From Xenorhabdus stockiae (GTDB taxonomy: Bacteria; Pseudomonadota; Gammaproteobacteria; Enterobacterales; Enterobacteriaceae): 64,000 nt of DNA. Of this stretch, positions 37,883 through 49,031 are shown piece by piece. The stretch spans positions 62,001 to 126,000 of the forward strand of contig NZ_NJAJ01000004.1 of assembly GCF_002632825.1 (NCBI RefSeq), given 5' to 3'. The position numbers and the translations under genes are program-made. The notes under the pieces were generated by a model, which had not been told where the DNA came from, did no database searches, and worked only from the letters and a program-made list of their open reading frames with translations. Positions within the stretch are counted from its first letter, which is position 1. Each line of letters begins with the position of its first letter.

Positions 37883-39073
37883 ATGTTTGAAAAAATCACA
37901 GCAGCGCCTGCCGACCCTATTCTTGGTTTAGCTGATAGCTTTAAAGCTGATCCTCGCGAAAATAAAATCAATCTGGGTATCGGTGTCTATAAAGATGAAA
38001 CCGGTAAAACTCCTGTCCTGACCACCGTTAAAAAAGCAGAGAAATTCCTGCTGGAAAACGAAACTACTAAAAATTATCTGGCAATCAGCGGATTACCAGA
38101 GTTTGGTCGTGTGACTCAGGAACTGCTCTTTGGCAACACCAGTGCCATCATTACTGAAAAACGTGCCCGTACCGTACAAAGCCCAGGCGGAACAGGCGCA
38201 CTGCGTACTGCCGCTGATTTTATTTCCAAGCAAACTAATGCCAAACGTGTTTGGATCAGCAACCCAACCTGGCCAAACCATAAAGGTGTTTTCTCCAGCG
38301 CAGGTTTAGAGATCCGCGAATATAACTATTACGACGCAGAAAAACACGCTCTGAATTTCGAAGGCATGCTGGCAAGTCTGTCTGAAGCACAAGCTGGTGA
38401 TGTTGTTCTATTGCACGGCTGCTGCCACAACCCGACTGGTATCGACCCAACTCCTGAGCAGTGGCAGAAACTGGCAGATTTATCTGCGGCAAATGGCTGG
38501 CTGCCTGTATTCGATTTCGCTTATCAGGGTTTTGCTAAAGGTCTGGATGAAGATGCAGAAGGTCTGCGCATTTTTGCCAAAAATCATAATGAATTGATCG
38601 TTGCCAGCTCTTACTCCAAAAACTTTGGCCTGTACAATGAGCGTGTTGGTGCCTGTACTATCGTTGCAGCAGACAGCGATACCGCAGAGAAAGCATTCAG
38701 TCAGGCTAAATTTATTGTACGTACCAACTATTCTAACCCACCGGCTCACGGTGCTTCTGTTGTTACGACAATTCTGTCCAACGAAGAACTGAAAGCAGAA
38801 TGGATTCAGGAACTGGCAACAATGCGTGAGCGCATTCAGCGTATGCGTCAGTTGTTCGTCAACACCTTACAAGAAAAAGGTGCAAAACAAGATTTCAGCT
38901 TCATCTGTGCGCAAAATGGTATGTTCTCATTCAGCGGCCTGACTAAAGAACAAGTTGAACGCCTGCGTGAAGAATATGCTGTTTATGCAGTCAGCTCCGG
39001 CCGTATTAACGTAGCTGGTTTAACACTGGAGAACATGGTTCCCCTGTGTGAAGCGATTGTTGCTGTACTGTAA
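37883..39073 (+). CDS. aspC: Aspartate aminotransferase
   Basis: This is a 396-residue PLP enzyme, the same length as E. coli AspC, interconverting aspartate and 2-oxoglutarate with oxaloacetate and glutamate. The PLP lysine is in [15 protein letters not shown] near residue 246. Substrate-binding segments are [13 protein letters not shown] near 185 and SGRINVAGL near 372. The ATG at 37883 lacks a strong Shine-Dalgarno (TTTTGGAATAAAAAA). It lies downstream of the porin gene, as in E. coli. Confidence 0.97.
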   Translation: MFEKITAAPADPILGLADSFKADPRENKINLGIGVYKDETGKTPVLTTVKKAEKFLLENETTKNYLAISGLPEFGRVTQELLFGNTSAIITEKRARTVQSPGGTGALRTAADFISKQTNAKRVWISNPTWPNHKGVFSSAGLEIREYNYYDAEKHALNFEGMLASLSEAQAGDVVLLHGCCHNPTGIDPTPEQWQKLADLSAANGWLPVFDFAYQGFAKGLDEDAEGLRIFAKNHNELIVASSYSKNFGLYNERVGACTIVAADSDTAEKAFSQAKFIVRTNYSNPPAHGASVVTTILSNEELKAEWIQELATMRERIQRMRQLFVNTLQEKGAKQDFSFICAQNGMFSFSGLTKEQVERLREEYAVYAVSSGRINVAGLTLENMVPLCEAIVAVL

Positions 39074-39107
39074 GTTGCATTAGTACACACAATCCTATAT
39101 TGATATT

Positions 39108-39132
39108 AAAGCCGCTGAAAAGCGGCTTTTTC
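39108..39132 (+). terminator. aspC terminator
   Basis: The stem AAAGCCGCT-GAAA-AGCGGCTTT is followed by TTCTTT, 34 nt after the aspC stop. It faces the convergent gloC. Confidence 0.85.
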
Positions 39133-39180
39133 TTTCCAATTATCTGTAATACTCAGAAATTCTGAGTAAAAAATTATTGG

Positions 39181-39813
39181 TCAGCTTTGTAAGAATGGAT
39201 TCGTTTTCCGTTCATGCCCCAACGTTGACATTGGGCCATGACCCGGAATAAATTGATAATCATCCCCCAAAGCCAGAACTTTCTCTTTGATGGATTGGAT
39301 CAATTCATCATGATTCCCACCCGGAAAATCTGTTCGGCCAATACTGCCTTTGAACAGCACATCTCCCATCGAGATTAATTTATCAGCATGATTGGCAAAA
39401 ATAATATGCCCCGGAGTATGCCCCGGGCAATGTAAAACAGAAAGCTGAATATTACCAACTTTTACAGTATCCCCATCATCCAGCCAACGTTCAGGGGTAA
39501 AAGATGGGCATTCTTCAACGCCAAACATCTGGCATTGAACCTCTAACGCCTCTATCCAGAAAGCGTCACCTTTATGCGGCCCATGTACTGGTACATTAAA
39601 ATGTTTAGCGATATCAACGGTTGCACCAACATGATCAAAATGACCATGTGTCAGCAAAACTTGGGTTAACTTTACTCCCCGCCTCTCAATCTCAGCGATC
39701 AGTTTTTCAGCCTCACCTCCCGGATCAACAATTGCAGCTTCCAGCGTTTCATCGCACCAGATCAACGTACAATTCTGCATCGCAACGGTGACAGGCATTA
39801 TGTGGTATTTCAT
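39181..39813 (-). CDS. gloC: Type II hydroxyacylglutathione hydrolase GloC (YcbL)
   Basis: This is a 210-residue metallo-beta-lactamase-fold enzyme of the glyoxalase II type, cleaving S-lactoylglutathione. Metal ligands lie in LTHGHFDHVGA near residue 55, LHCPGHTPGHI near 130 and GRTDFPGG near 160, with the final HG in FIPGHGP. It is shorter than classical GloB, matching E. coli YcbL (215). I chose the ATG at 39813 (MKYHIMPVTVAMQN); the frame is open seven codons further. It lies downstream of mepK on the same strand. Confidence 0.93.
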   Translation of the reverse strand: MKYHIMPVTVAMQNCTLIWCDETLEAAIVDPGGEAEKLIAEIERRGVKLTQVLLTHGHFDHVGATVDIAKHFNVPVHGPHKGDAFWIEALEVQCQMFGVEECPSFTPERWLDDGDTVKVGNIQLSVLHCPGHTPGHIIFANHADKLISMGDVLFKGSIGRTDFPGGNHDELIQSIKEKVLALGDDYQFIPGHGPMSTLGHERKTNPFLQS

Positions 39814-39912
39814 TGTATTGTTTACACTCCACAATCAGGACAAATTCTTAATATATTCGTCATCTTTCAAGCCCTTTTACGGTCCACTTGAAATATGAAA
39901 GATATAATAAGA

Positions 39913-40461
39913 TTACCACGTCCTGACCGGGCCTGTATCAATATGAATAAAATTACTTTTTGGGTAAAACCCTACTCCACCAGCTTTCATTTTCAATGCG
40001 GCTTTACGGATATGTGATAACTCCATGCCATCAATATGAAAATCCATTGCCTGACCGCGGGTATGGTAACTGTGTTTTGCCACACCTGAACTTGCATGAC
40101 GCAACATATTATTCGTCTTTAATGAACGATATCCTGAAACTAACTGAACTGGTTTATTTATTCCCATCATCATTTGTAACAGGTAAATTTGATCAAATAA
40201 TTTTGGATCAATTTTCTTTGTTTCATTTTGGCGATAATCACGGAATAAATAATTCAGTCTAATAAGTTCAGATTTATTATAATGACGCCCGTCAAAAAAC
40301 TCGGCTTTAATTGTTTCTCCGGTATGGAGATTATCTACCCGTAGGATCCTGGGGCGTGGTGTTGTCAGTGTGGCTAGTGCATGTTGGGGCAATAAACCTA
40401 ACCCTAATGCAACCATACTTACGCCGAGCCACTTACGGCGGTTATGATCAATATTATTCAT
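39913..40461 (-). CDS. mepK: Murein endopeptidase MepK (YcbK), Tat-exported
   Basis: This is a 182-residue periplasmic DUF882/M15-like zinc peptidase that cleaves mDAP-mDAP (3-3) cross-links. The N-terminus carries a twin-arginine motif NRRKWLGV, followed by a hydrophobic stretch ending HALA. Zinc and catalytic residues are in VSGYRS, SYHTRGQAMDFHIDG and FIHIDTGPVRTW. It neighbours ldtD, the L,D-transpeptidase that makes the very cross-links this enzyme cleaves, as in E. coli. Confidence 0.94.
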   Translation of the reverse strand: MNNIDHNRRKWLGVSMVALGLGLLPQHALATLTTPRPRILRVDNLHTGETIKAEFFDGRHYNKSELIRLNYLFRDYRQNETKKIDPKLFDQIYLLQMMMGINKPVQLVSGYRSLKTNNMLRHASSGVAKHSYHTRGQAMDFHIDGMELSHIRKAALKMKAGGVGFYPKSNFIHIDTGPVRTW

Positions 40462-40635
40462 ATATTGTGCTCTACTGCTTTCTCTGATTCTTAGATAGTT
40501 TCAAAAATATATTAACATTTAACACCAATCAATTAACAAAACCGCAACGAACAAAAAAGTAGCTTTTACTATTTTTGTACATTAATGTAAATTTTTTAGT
40601 TGATGTATTTATTCTGATTTACAGAATAGAGTTTT

Positions 40636-40740
40636 TATACCTATTCAACTTCAAGATACGCGTTATATCTCTTCGCGGCGCGGGGAGATATAAGGACTCA
40701 CTTTATATTACCCGTTGTAACTTGAAGTTTATCGAGTATA
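40636..40740. repeat. 105-bp nested palindromic element (not ERIC)
   Basis: Outer ends are TATAC/GTATA, the next arms AACTTCAAG (40647) and CTTGAAGTT (40721), and the inner arms TTATATCTC (40663) and GAGATATAA (40685) around a GC-rich loop. It lacks the ERIC core. The gap 40462-40926 otherwise holds the mepK upstream region and AT-rich DNA with no gene. The class name is unknown to me; its layout suggests a miniature interspersed repeat. Confidence 0.65.
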
Positions 40741-40844
40741 TTAAACTGAATTTAAATATTTATATTTAGTTAATGCAAGCTATTAATTTAGTAAATGTGC
40801 AATAACTAAAAGAAAAAATCAAAGTGTGGGAGAGATGACAGGTA

Positions 40845-40877
40845 AAAAAATAGCAGTGAGAATATTCCTCACTGCTA
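40845..40877 (-). terminator. ldtD terminator
   Basis: The stem TAGCAGTGAG/CTCACTGCTA with a 7-nt loop is followed on the minus strand by TTTTTTT. It lies about 50 nt past the ldtD stop. Confidence 0.85.
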
Positions 40878-40926
40878 AAATATATTATTAACTTTTTCCA
40901 TTTATAATTTAACAAAAATAAGAGTA

Positions 40927-42636
40927 TTATCTGGCTACCAAAACCTGAGATATCAGTTCATATTTTTGTCTGGCATGGCTATCATATTCATAAATATCAG
41001 CACGATATTGTGGTTTTCCTTTTTCATCAACCCAGGCTGTCTGGTAATAAAGGAATACCGGGATTCTTTTCGGTATATTCACATATTTTGTTGCCCACGT
41101 TTTCAAAGAATTATTGACTTTTCCTTTATTCCAACCAGCATCACCTAATAACATATTAGCTAATTCAGGTGCTTTATTAACACGGACACACCCTGAACTG
41201 ACCGCTCTCATTTCACGCTTAAATGAAGCCTGATTTGGTGTATCATGCAAATATATTGCTTCCGAATTTGGCATATTAAACTTGAATCTGCCTAATGAGT
41301 TTGTTGGGCCAGGTGCCTGCCGTATCCGGTAAGGGAAATTACCGGGAGTTATGACTCCCCAGTTAATTGAAGAAGGATCGACAACGGCTGCATCACTGCT
41401 CCAACTGGAAAATACTGTATAACCACGGCTGCGAAAATAACTGGGGTCACGCATGGCTCTCGGTGCTATATCTTTGCGGGTCATGCTGACAGGAACCGTC
41501 CAGGGAGGATTAATCACTACATTATTCAGTTCACTACTCATAATTGGTGTTTTTCGGCTTGGACGCCCAACAACGACTTTAGAACTTAATACCTCTTCGC
41601 CATTCAAATAATAAAATAATGAATAATCAGGTATATTCACTAAAATTGCGGTAGGAAGGTTATCAGGAATGATGCGCAACCGTTGCATATTCAATGCCAT
41701 GATCCTTGCGCGAGTTTTCGGGGTGGTATTTAACCATATTCTTGTCGATTGCCCGATGACTCCATCAGCAGCTAAGCCGTGTAAAGACTGAAAACGCTTT
41801 ACTGCTGCAACTAACTCTTTATTATAAAATTTATTCTCAGGGCTAACTATTGAAGATTCTAAAGTACCTGAACGGACCAATATATTTCTCAGCGCAATAA
41901 CACTCTGGCTACTTTGCCCCGGCCTTAATGTTTCTTTCATTGAAAATTCAGACCACGGCTGTTTGTCCTTCAATTGTTTTAGCATCTCATTACGCATCTG
42001 TTCGTACATAGAATGGTTAGGTGATAATGACGAAATGTAATTGCTGAGATTATTATTCTTAACGTGCTGTTGCCACTTTTCAATTAAACTATTCGGGGGT
42101 AAATCGATTTTATATGGAGTTTTACCATATAACCATGAATCCCCTTTATTATGAATATTATTAATATAGTGAAGATAACCTAACATAGCATCAGATAGAA
42201 TAATATCCCGTCCCATTTCACTTAATTCGGGTGAATTAAGTTGTATCATCCATTTACCAAATTGAGGCTGAAACCCGGCTAACGACAAATCAAGCAATTG
42301 ATCTTTAAAATTTTGTATGGCAGTTTCATCCCGCCATAACGGTTTCATATTATTTACTGAATATAATCGTGATAATTGTTGATAATATATCGGTTTTACT
42401 TGTTTAGGTAATAATTCTAGTAACTGAACTTTATTTTCTTCCGGAGAACTTGATAAAGACACAGGAGCCATTTGAGTAGAAGTGACATCAGTATCTACTT
42501 TTTTTTGCCCCCATGATAATGGCTGGGCATCATTTGCTATCAATACGTTTTGTTGACTTGCAAAGGCTCCCTCTGATACTACTAAAATACTACAGATAAA
42601 AGAAACTTTTAGTAACCTTACCGTATTCTTTGCCAT
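40927..42636 (-). CDS. ldtD: L,D-transpeptidase LdtD (YcbB)
   Basis: This is a 569-residue periplasmic enzyme (E. coli 615) that forms 3-3 cross-links in peptidoglycan under envelope stress. An N-terminal signal or anchor segment (LLKVSFICSILVVSEGAFA) is followed by an LdtD scaffold domain. A PG_binding_1 domain near residues 270-305 contains AVKRFQSLHGLAADGVIG. The YkuD catalytic domain carries YLHDTPNQASF and RAVSSGCVRV with the nucleophile Cys483. It is shorter than E. coli, mainly in the N-terminal half. It is transcribed alone. Confidence 0.94.
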   Translation of the reverse strand: MAKNTVRLLKVSFICSILVVSEGAFASQQNVLIANDAQPLSWGQKKVDTDVTSTQMAPVSLSSSPEENKVQLLELLPKQVKPIYYQQLSRLYSVNNMKPLWRDETAIQNFKDQLLDLSLAGFQPQFGKWMIQLNSPELSEMGRDIILSDAMLGYLHYINNIHNKGDSWLYGKTPYKIDLPPNSLIEKWQQHVKNNNLSNYISSLSPNHSMYEQMRNEMLKQLKDKQPWSEFSMKETLRPGQSSQSVIALRNILVRSGTLESSIVSPENKFYNKELVAAVKRFQSLHGLAADGVIGQSTRIWLNTTPKTRARIMALNMQRLRIIPDNLPTAILVNIPDYSLFYYLNGEEVLSSKVVVGRPSRKTPIMSSELNNVVINPPWTVPVSMTRKDIAPRAMRDPSYFRSRGYTVFSSWSSDAAVVDPSSINWGVITPGNFPYRIRQAPGPTNSLGRFKFNMPNSEAIYLHDTPNQASFKREMRAVSSGCVRVNKAPELANMLLGDAGWNKGKVNNSLKTWATKYVNIPKRIPVFLYYQTAWVDEKGKPQYRADIYEYDSHARQKYELISQVLVAR

Positions 42637-42900
42637 AAGAGTTCACCTCGCTTTTATGTATACCCCTTTTTCGTAGTGACGAGTTTACCGACTGTATTTA
42701 TCAGCCATGAAACCACACATGAAATTTACTGGGTATATTTGGCTATCCAATGACTTATTCTAATTATCGGCAGACCAATGTTATCAGAAGAGAATAGTAG
42801 TAATTATATACATAATTACTTATTAAGACAGAAAGCCCCCCAATTATATCCAATTACATGAACTAAAAGAAAATTATTGTTATAATAAATTAACTTATAT
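42637..42900. other. AT-rich gap between ldtD and aphA
   Basis: This is upstream DNA of ldtD with no open frame. It must contain the ldtD promoter; no specific Cpx-type site was identified by eye. Confidence 0.4.
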
Positions 42901-42936
42901 TAGTTATAAAAAAGAAAAGGCACTCAAAGTGCCTTT
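42901..42936 (-). terminator. aphA terminator
   Basis: The stem AAAGGCACT/AGTGCCTTT with a CAA loop is followed on the minus strand by TTCTTTTTTTATAAC. It lies about 30 nt past the aphA stop. Confidence 0.85.
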
Positions 42937-42966
42937 AATAATAAATAAACATGATAAATGTTTCAA

Positions 42967-43680
42967 TTAATATTCTGAGTTAATAACGACTTCTTCTCCA
43001 AATTTTCCTGCTTTAGGTAAAGGCTGATAGGAGGAATTTGATGCTCTCAAGATACGAATACCACGAATATTTAATTCACGAGCTGCGGCAATATCAGCAT
43101 CAGCATCGCCATAATAGATTTTCAGGTTATGATCTCTCATCCAACTGATTTTATTATTTTTGCCGGGATCATCTCCTGCAAAGATAACAGCATTCATTTT
43201 ATCGGCTGGGATATGAAGGTCTTCTTGTAAATATTTAGTGACTGTTTCTGTTTTAGTTCTGGTACGGCCAGTAATGAAATAAATGTCATCACCGCGTTTC
43301 AGGTGCATCTGAACCAAATCGATGCCAACCTGTTTCGGCATACTGAATTTATCCCATTCATTGTTCATTTTCTCCCAAAATTCCGGGTTTTTCAGGTAGC
43401 TATTATCATTCGGCGAATATTCCAGTTGACCTCGATAAAATCCGGGACTGGAAAACAGTACTGTATCATCTATATCGAATCCCACAGACATGGGGGGTTT
43501 ACTTTGCAAACTTTTTTCAATCTGCTCCACTGAAACCCAGTGTACCGCCTGACGTTGGGAAAGCTCTACTGTAGTGACCCCTGAGCTGACTTGTTCCGGT
43601 ACTTGTACTTTTGCCTGAGCAGTACTACTTAAACCAACAGCAAGGGCAATTGCACTAAATGCTAACACTACTTTACGCAT
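42967..43680 (-). CDS. aphA: Class B acid phosphatase AphA
   Basis: This is a 237-residue periplasmic non-specific phosphatase and phosphotransferase of the DDDD (HAD) superfamily. The signal peptide is residues 1-23, ending AQA. The nucleophile motif FDIDDTVLF (Asp69 and Asp71) is followed by [13 protein letters not shown] and YGDADADI, the remaining HAD motifs. Length equals the E. coli enzyme. In E. coli aphA is far away; here it sits between ldtD and mukB, and it has its own terminator. Confidence 0.95.
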   Translation of the reverse strand: MRKVVLAFSAIALAVGLSSTAQAKVQVPEQVSSGVTTVELSQRQAVHWVSVEQIEKSLQSKPPMSVGFDIDDTVLFSSPGFYRGQLEYSPNDNSYLKNPEFWEKMNNEWDKFSMPKQVGIDLVQMHLKRGDDIYFITGRTRTKTETVTKYLQEDLHIPADKMNAVIFAGDDPGKNNKISWMRDHNLKIYYGDADADIAAARELNIRGIRILRASNSSYQPLPKAGKFGEEVVINSEY

Positions 43681-43789
43681 TGTTTTTCCTTCTTCTCATC
43701 CTGATCACAATGGGAGGGAATGATAAGCACTCTTATTTCAAGAAAATGAGATTTAATGCACATATTTCAAAACGTGATTATTATCTTCA

Positions 43790-43826
43790 TAAATTAAAAA
43801 GCCGTCATATAATCAATGACGGCTTT
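43790..43826 (-). terminator. mukB operon terminator
   Basis: A perfect 11-bp stem, AAAGCCGTCAT/ATGACGGCTTT with a 7-nt loop, is followed on the minus strand by TTTTTAATTT. It lies 29 nt past the mukB stop. Confidence 0.88.
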
Positions 43827-43854
43827 AACTTACTCACTCAGAGAGAAATTATTT

Positions 43855-46800
43855 TCAGAATATCGCCTGAGCCTGTTCCTGCCGCTGTTCAATAGCCGGC
43901 GTTTCCTGCCCAAAGCCACGTAAACCAACAACATGCACATGTTCCTGATTATTAAAGATCTTACGTACTAATTTATACGTAGTTCCTTTCTCCGGACTGA
44001 TATTTTCCGGTGCGGCAATAATCAGCTGCATCTGTAAGCGTTCACATAATTCAAACAGTGTGGCGATAGATTTCGCATCCAGACGCGCTGCTTCATCAAG
44101 GAATAGCAAACGACATGGGGAAATATCTTTACCACGCAGACGACGGGATTCCTCTTCCCAGCTCTGCACTACCATAACCAGAATCGACATCCCTGTACCA
44201 ATGGCCTCACCGGTGGAAAGCGCTCCACTTTCCGCTTTTAGCCAGCCATCTGAGCCACGGTTCACCTCAACGTCTAATTCAAGGTAATTACGATAATCCA
44301 GTAATTCTTCACCAATTGTCTGAGGTAAACGCTGCCCCATATCAATTTGTGGATTTAAGCGCTGATAAAGTTTGGCCATTGCTTCTGAGAAGGTCAAACG
44401 CTGGCTATTAAACAGATCCTGATGTTGTTCCTGTTGTTCAGACAACACATCCAGTAAAACAGCGTGGCTTTCACGTATATTCACATTCAGGCGCACACCG
44501 CCTACCTGACCGAAGGAGACCATTTGTAATCCCTGATTCAGCATTCTGATACGGTTCTGCTCACGCTGAATAGTCTTACGGATGATATTAGCCACACTCT
44601 TAGAACTGATCGCCAGTTTTTGCTCACGTGCCGTTAACTCTTCGGTTAAACGCGCAAGTTCGATTTCCATCTGCTCAATCGCATCAACCGGATCATCAGT
44701 ACGGATAATATCCTGACGGATCCGCTCACGCAGATGCTGATAAACAGCCACAAAGAACTGAATCTTACGCTCAGGGCGTTTTGGATCTTCAGACAGACGC
44801 AACGCATCACGTAAATGTTCATTATCTGCTACGGCAAGACGCAGGGCACCCAGTGCTTTATCCGACATTGAACGTAGTGCATCAGCATCCATGTAAGCCA
44901 GTTCACGGCGATGAAGACGGCGTTCAACACCATTATCTTTCACCATCCGCATCACAGCACACCAACCTGCTTTAGAGGATACAACCTGCTCACGTTTCTG
45001 ATAATAATCACGTTCTGATTTGCGCAGTTTCTTCTGGAGGTTTTCCATTTCCGCCTCACAGAATGCGATCTGCTTCTCAAGCTGATTGACTCGGGAACGA
45101 TTGGCCTGTACTGCGGCATGAAGCTGATCACGGCGTTCACGGGCACGATTTTCCGCATTAGCGTCAGCCTGTACACCGATATCTTTCATCTCCTGTTCAA
45201 GTTCTTTCAGCATATCCTGCTTGGTGTCATAAGAACTCTTCAGGGAAGCCAGAACCTGACTAAACTGAGCACTTTGTGATTGCTGCTGACGAAGTTGTTC
45301 ACGGGCACGGCTGCGGTCAGATTCTGCGTGTTCAAGACGCTGACGCAATTTATCGTTCAGGTCACTATTTTCACTGAGCATTCCGGCTGAATCGCTGTAA
45401 CTGAAATGCACACGGCGCTGTACAACTTCAGTCAGGGCAAACGCCTGTTGTTTGGCTTTGATTTGGCTGTGTTTCGCCATTTCATAATCCCGCTGCAATT
45501 GCTCATGCTGGCGAGGATCACTTTGTAAAACCGATACCATCGGTTCAAGTTTATTCAGGGTATTGCCGTGCTGTTGCAGGAAACGAGCCGCATCCTGTGC
45601 TTCGCTCATTTCTTCACGTACAGCTTCCACCCGATCAGTCAGGGTTTCATCCAGCAAAATCGTAATTTGTGGGATCAACCGATTGAGTACAGACAGGCTC
45701 TCTTTTACCTGAGCCAGTTTTTGTTGATTCTGTTGTGTGCGGGACTCAAATTGTGACAGCTCTCGCTCCAGCTCTGTTCTCCGCTGGTTCAGAGTACGGA
45801 TTTCCAGTTCCGGATCGCTATCAAATGCCACCGACAAGTGTTTACCGACAAAACGGCTGAAGGCCTGATGTGCACGCTGGATTTTCTGCACATCAAATGA
45901 GAGTGTTGCATAACGCTCTGCCAGCGTATCACGCTCCAGACTGAGCGCTTCCAGACGATTTTCCCTTGCCGCCCGTCCGAATAAAGGGACTTCAGGATAG
46001 CGAGAATAACGCCACTGACGATCAGAGGATTTAACCAGAACAGCATTTTCCTGCTCTTCAAAATCAAACACACTGTCATCAAACGATTGTGGATCTCCTT
46101 CGATCAGGTAGAGATCTTCCGGACAGTCCTCTAATGCTTCCAGATGTGGGCGTACCAATGAAAGATCCGGTACAACAATCGCATGACGTGCTGAGCCGTA
46201 GAGCGCAGAGAAATAAGGTGCATCATCAATGGTGATGTCGTCATAAATTTCTGACAACAAAACCCCACCGAAACGTTCCGCCAGAGCCAGCAAACGGCTG
46301 TCTTCCGCCCCACTTGGCTGGCTCAGCCGTTCAATCTGTTTTTCCAGTTCACGTTTCTGTGTCGAGACATTATCACGTTCAACCGTGATTTCACGTTCCT
46401 GCTCCAGCAATTGCTGCATATATTCCGTGACATCATTGCTGTTTTCAAAATTCTCACCGCTCTGCTCGCAAAGCTGGTCCAGTGTTTCCTGTGCTGCCAG
46501 CCAGACTGGCGCACGGGCAGTCAGCGCCTGTATTTTCTGTTTAAGTTGTTCGAGTTCCTGACGCACCTGCATGCGAGATTCACCGCTTTCATTAGCAGTC
46601 AGGCTTAATTCTTCCAACTGAGCTTCTAACTCACCCTGCAACATTTCCAAATCTTCTGGCTGATATTGCTGCTGATAACGCTTACAGAATTCTTCCAGCA
46701 TGCGTTCTGCATTTTGCTGGCTGTTAAGACGCTGTTCCAGCTCAGCCAACTGAATACGAAGCGGTTGAACACGCTCTGACAGATGGCGCTGAGATGACCA

Positions 46801-48312
46801 TTCACGCAATACTTCACGGGCACTGTGCCATGCTTCACTACGGCTGACTTCACCAACAATATTTTTCACCAACTGATAAGCCTGCTCAAACTGACTATGA
46901 GCAGCATCAGCCACACTGAGTTTTTGTTCCAATGCTAACAGTGTTTCGGTTGCCTGTTGTTCTTTGGCCTGATAAGTCTCCTGCCATTCATCAGCATTCT
47001 CTGCCGATAACTCAGGAAGCTGGCAAAGCTCACGAGCTCGCTCCAGCGCTTGCAATGCCTGTTGATACTGAATAGCGCGGGTCTGCTGAACATCCAGTGC
47101 CTGCTGATAATCAGCAAGCTGGCTTTTTAATTCATCAACTTCCTGTTCTGCGGCCTCAGATGCAACTTCATATTCCGCCTGCATCTCTTTCGCTTCTTCA
47201 ACGACTTCGGTCTGTTCTTCCAGTCGATAAGTCAGCTCTTCGATATCAGCCTGATAACGATCAATTTTTTCCTGCTGACGCATGGCTGTCTGAACCAGAT
47301 TCAAATGATCGCTGGCTGCCTGATAATCCATTTCCAGATCAGAGGATGCGCCATTTTGTTCTGTCAGTTCCCGCGCCATTTCTACATGGCGGTATTGTTC
47401 CGTCACTAACTGCCGCCGACTGCCAAACAGTTCACTGCGTAAAGCCAGCGCTTCATCCAGATGAACGCGACGTTCATTGGCATGGCGCATATAGTCAGCA
47501 GAAACATAAGCTGTCGCTTCGGTAATAAGGTGCTTAAACAGGTCACGGTCAGATTGAGTGACGCGGATAGCTTCCAGTGTGATACGGTTTTCACGCAGAG
47601 CGGCTTCCATATCCTGGAATGCTTTTCTGACTCCGCTATTTTCTGGTAATAGGTAGTCACGCAATGAACGTGTAATCGCGCTGGAAATACCACCATACAA
47701 CGATGCTTCTATCAGGCGATAAAACTTGCTGCGATCACTGGCAGAACGTAAGCGTTTCGGGATCACCCCCAAATCAAACATCAGGGCATGGTAATCAGTG
47801 ATGGAATTAAATTGTTTGAACTGAACACCATCCATTTCTTCGACGCGCTCTTTCAGTTCATTCAGTGGCAGAACCCGCGCCTGACGTTCGTTGATGTTTT
47901 CAGTCAATAGTTGTGTTGGCTGTATTGAAGCAGGGGCACCCTGAATCATAAAGGGTTTAATATCAACTTTTCGGTCTCGCCCTGCAATTTGTTGTAAGCG
48001 TACACCAGCAATAATTCTCTGGTGGCGGGAATTGACCACATCCAGCGTAGAATAACAGACACCTGCCCGCAGTTTACCGTGCAGACCTTTATCACGGGAG
48101 CCACTGGTTGCACCTGCTTCCGTCGTATTACGGAAATGCAGGAGTGTTAAATCCGGAATTAATGCGGTGACAAATGCCGCCATCGTTGTAGATTTACCTG
48201 CGCCGTTACCCCCGGATAAAGTCGTTACCAGTTCATCAAGATCAAATGTTCTGGCAAAAAAACCGTTCCAGTTAACGAGTGTCAGTGAGCGAAATTTACC
48301 GCGTTCAATCAT
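43855..48312 (-). CDS. mukB: Chromosome partition protein MukB (SMC-like)
   Basis: This is a 1485-residue SMC-family ATPase that organises and segregates the chromosome with MukE and MukF and binds topoisomerase IV. Walker A is GGNGAGKST at residues 34-42. Long coiled coils flank a hinge near 650-780. The C-terminal head has the signature [12 protein letters not shown] and Walker [12 protein letters not shown]. Length matches E. coli (1486). Its ATG overlaps the mukE stop by 4 nt (ATGA). It is the last gene of cmoM-mukF-mukE-mukB. Confidence 0.97.
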   Translation of the reverse strand: MIERGKFRSLTLVNWNGFFARTFDLDELVTTLSGGNGAGKSTTMAAFVTALIPDLTLLHFRNTTEAGATSGSRDKGLHGKLRAGVCYSTLDVVNSRHQRIIAGVRLQQIAGRDRKVDIKPFMIQGAPASIQPTQLLTENINERQARVLPLNELKERVEEMDGVQFKQFNSITDYHALMFDLGVIPKRLRSASDRSKFYRLIEASLYGGISSAITRSLRDYLLPENSGVRKAFQDMEAALRENRITLEAIRVTQSDRDLFKHLITEATAYVSADYMRHANERRVHLDEALALRSELFGSRRQLVTEQYRHVEMARELTEQNGASSDLEMDYQAASDHLNLVQTAMRQQEKIDRYQADIEELTYRLEEQTEVVEEAKEMQAEYEVASEAAEQEVDELKSQLADYQQALDVQQTRAIQYQQALQALERARELCQLPELSAENADEWQETYQAKEQQATETLLALEQKLSVADAAHSQFEQAYQLVKNIVGEVSRSEAWHSAREVLREWSSQRHLSERVQPLRIQLAELEQRLNSQQNAERMLEEFCKRYQQQYQPEDLEMLQGELEAQLEELSLTANESGESRMQVRQELEQLKQKIQALTARAPVWLAAQETLDQLCEQSGENFENSNDVTEYMQQLLEQEREITVERDNVSTQKRELEKQIERLSQPSGAEDSRLLALAERFGGVLLSEIYDDITIDDAPYFSALYGSARHAIVVPDLSLVRPHLEALEDCPEDLYLIEGDPQSFDDSVFDFEEQENAVLVKSSDRQWRYSRYPEVPLFGRAARENRLEALSLERDTLAERYATLSFDVQKIQRAHQAFSRFVGKHLSVAFDSDPELEIRTLNQRRTELERELSQFESRTQQNQQKLAQVKESLSVLNRLIPQITILLDETLTDRVEAVREEMSEAQDAARFLQQHGNTLNKLEPMVSVLQSDPRQHEQLQRDYEMAKHSQIKAKQQAFALTEVVQRRVHFSYSDSAGMLSENSDLNDKLRQRLEHAESDRSRAREQLRQQQSQSAQFSQVLASLKSSYDTKQDMLKELEQEMKDIGVQADANAENRARERRDQLHAAVQANRSRVNQLEKQIAFCEAEMENLQKKLRKSERDYYQKREQVVSSKAGWCAVMRMVKDNGVERRLHRRELAYMDADALRSMSDKALGALRLAVADNEHLRDALRLSEDPKRPERKIQFFVAVYQHLRERIRQDIIRTDDPVDAIEQMEIELARLTEELTAREQKLAISSKSVANIIRKTIQREQNRIRMLNQGLQMVSFGQVGGVRLNVNIRESHAVLLDVLSEQQEQHQDLFNSQRLTFSEAMAKLYQRLNPQIDMGQRLPQTIGEELLDYRNYLELDVEVNRGSDGWLKAESGALSTGEAIGTGMSILVMVVQSWEEESRRLRGKDISPCRLLFLDEAARLDAKSIATLFELCERLQMQLIIAAPENISPEKGTTYKLVRKIFNNQEHVHVVGLRGFGQETPAIEQRQEQAQAIF

Positions 48313-49031
48313 GACTGTTCATCCTCCGCACCTGTGGCTGAATCCGTTGGTGCTTCTTCGTGTTCATTACCTTCCTGCGATAAACTGCTCTCCACTGGCA
48401 TTGCTTCTCCATCACGGATCATCCGTAACTGAGCTTCACGTGGATCATCACCGCTACGTACATCTGCACCGAAACGAAATACCGCTTCGGTAATCATAAA
48501 TTTATTGCTGTCATTTTGTAGGAAATAGGCCATCCCCAAACGACGCAGGCGGTTCAGGGAAGTGCGTACTTTTTCCTGTAGTTTTTGTTTATCCAAATCT
48601 GAGCCAGTTGAACGCTGATTCACCAATTTCATCAGTCTGTTTTCATCAGCCAGTGACAACAGCTCTTCATGCAGTTCCTGAAAAGTGAATATTCCCTGAT
48701 TAGATAAGCGCTCCGGGCTGAGATAGAGGTAACACAGAATTTTACCCACCATCATGTCCAGCTCAGATAAAACAGAGCGGGAGATCAGCGTATTTGAACG
48801 CGGCCGCAGGTAGAAAAAACCTTCTGGTGCACGGATCAATTCGACGTTATAACGCGAGTAAAATGTTTCCAGCTCTTCCTGAAAATCCATCAGAAAAGCG
48901 TGATTATCAAGATCATCCATTCCAATATGACGCCCTGAACGAAGCTGGCTGTCTAATTCTGGGAAAAGTGTGTTGGATAATGCCTGAGCCAGTTTAACTG
49001 GCATAAATTGTTCAATATGTGTCGATGACAT
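48309..49031 (-). CDS. mukE: Chromosome partition protein MukE
   Basis: This 240-residue subunit bridges MukF and MukB. Landmarks are [33 protein letters not shown] and [26 protein letters not shown]. The acidic, Glu-rich C-terminal tail is a little longer than in E. coli. Two starts are possible: ATG 49031 ([20 protein letters not shown] upstream, overlapping mukF by 20 nt), which I prefer, or ATG 49004 (MPVKL), just after the mukF stop. Confidence 0.95.
   Translation of the reverse strand: MSSTHIEQFMPVKLAQALSNTLFPELDSQLRSGRHIGMDDLDNHAFLMDFQEELETFYSRYNVELIRAPEGFFYLRPRSNTLISRSVLSELDMMVGKILCYLYLSPERLSNQGIFTFQELHEELLSLADENRLMKLVNQRSTGSDLDKQKLQEKVRTSLNRLRRLGMAYFLQNDSNKFMITEAVFRFGADVRSGDDPREAQLRMIRDGEAMPVESSLSQEGNEHEEAPTDSATGAEDEQS

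Noticed and set aside
40575..40769. 64-codon frame across the 105-bp palindrome
   Set aside because: It is created by the repeat element and AT-rich DNA; no ribosome binding site.
47097..47525. 142-codon plus-strand frame inside mukB
   Set aside because: Antisense shadow of the MukB coiled coil; composition is an artefact of the repeated Gln and Glu codons.
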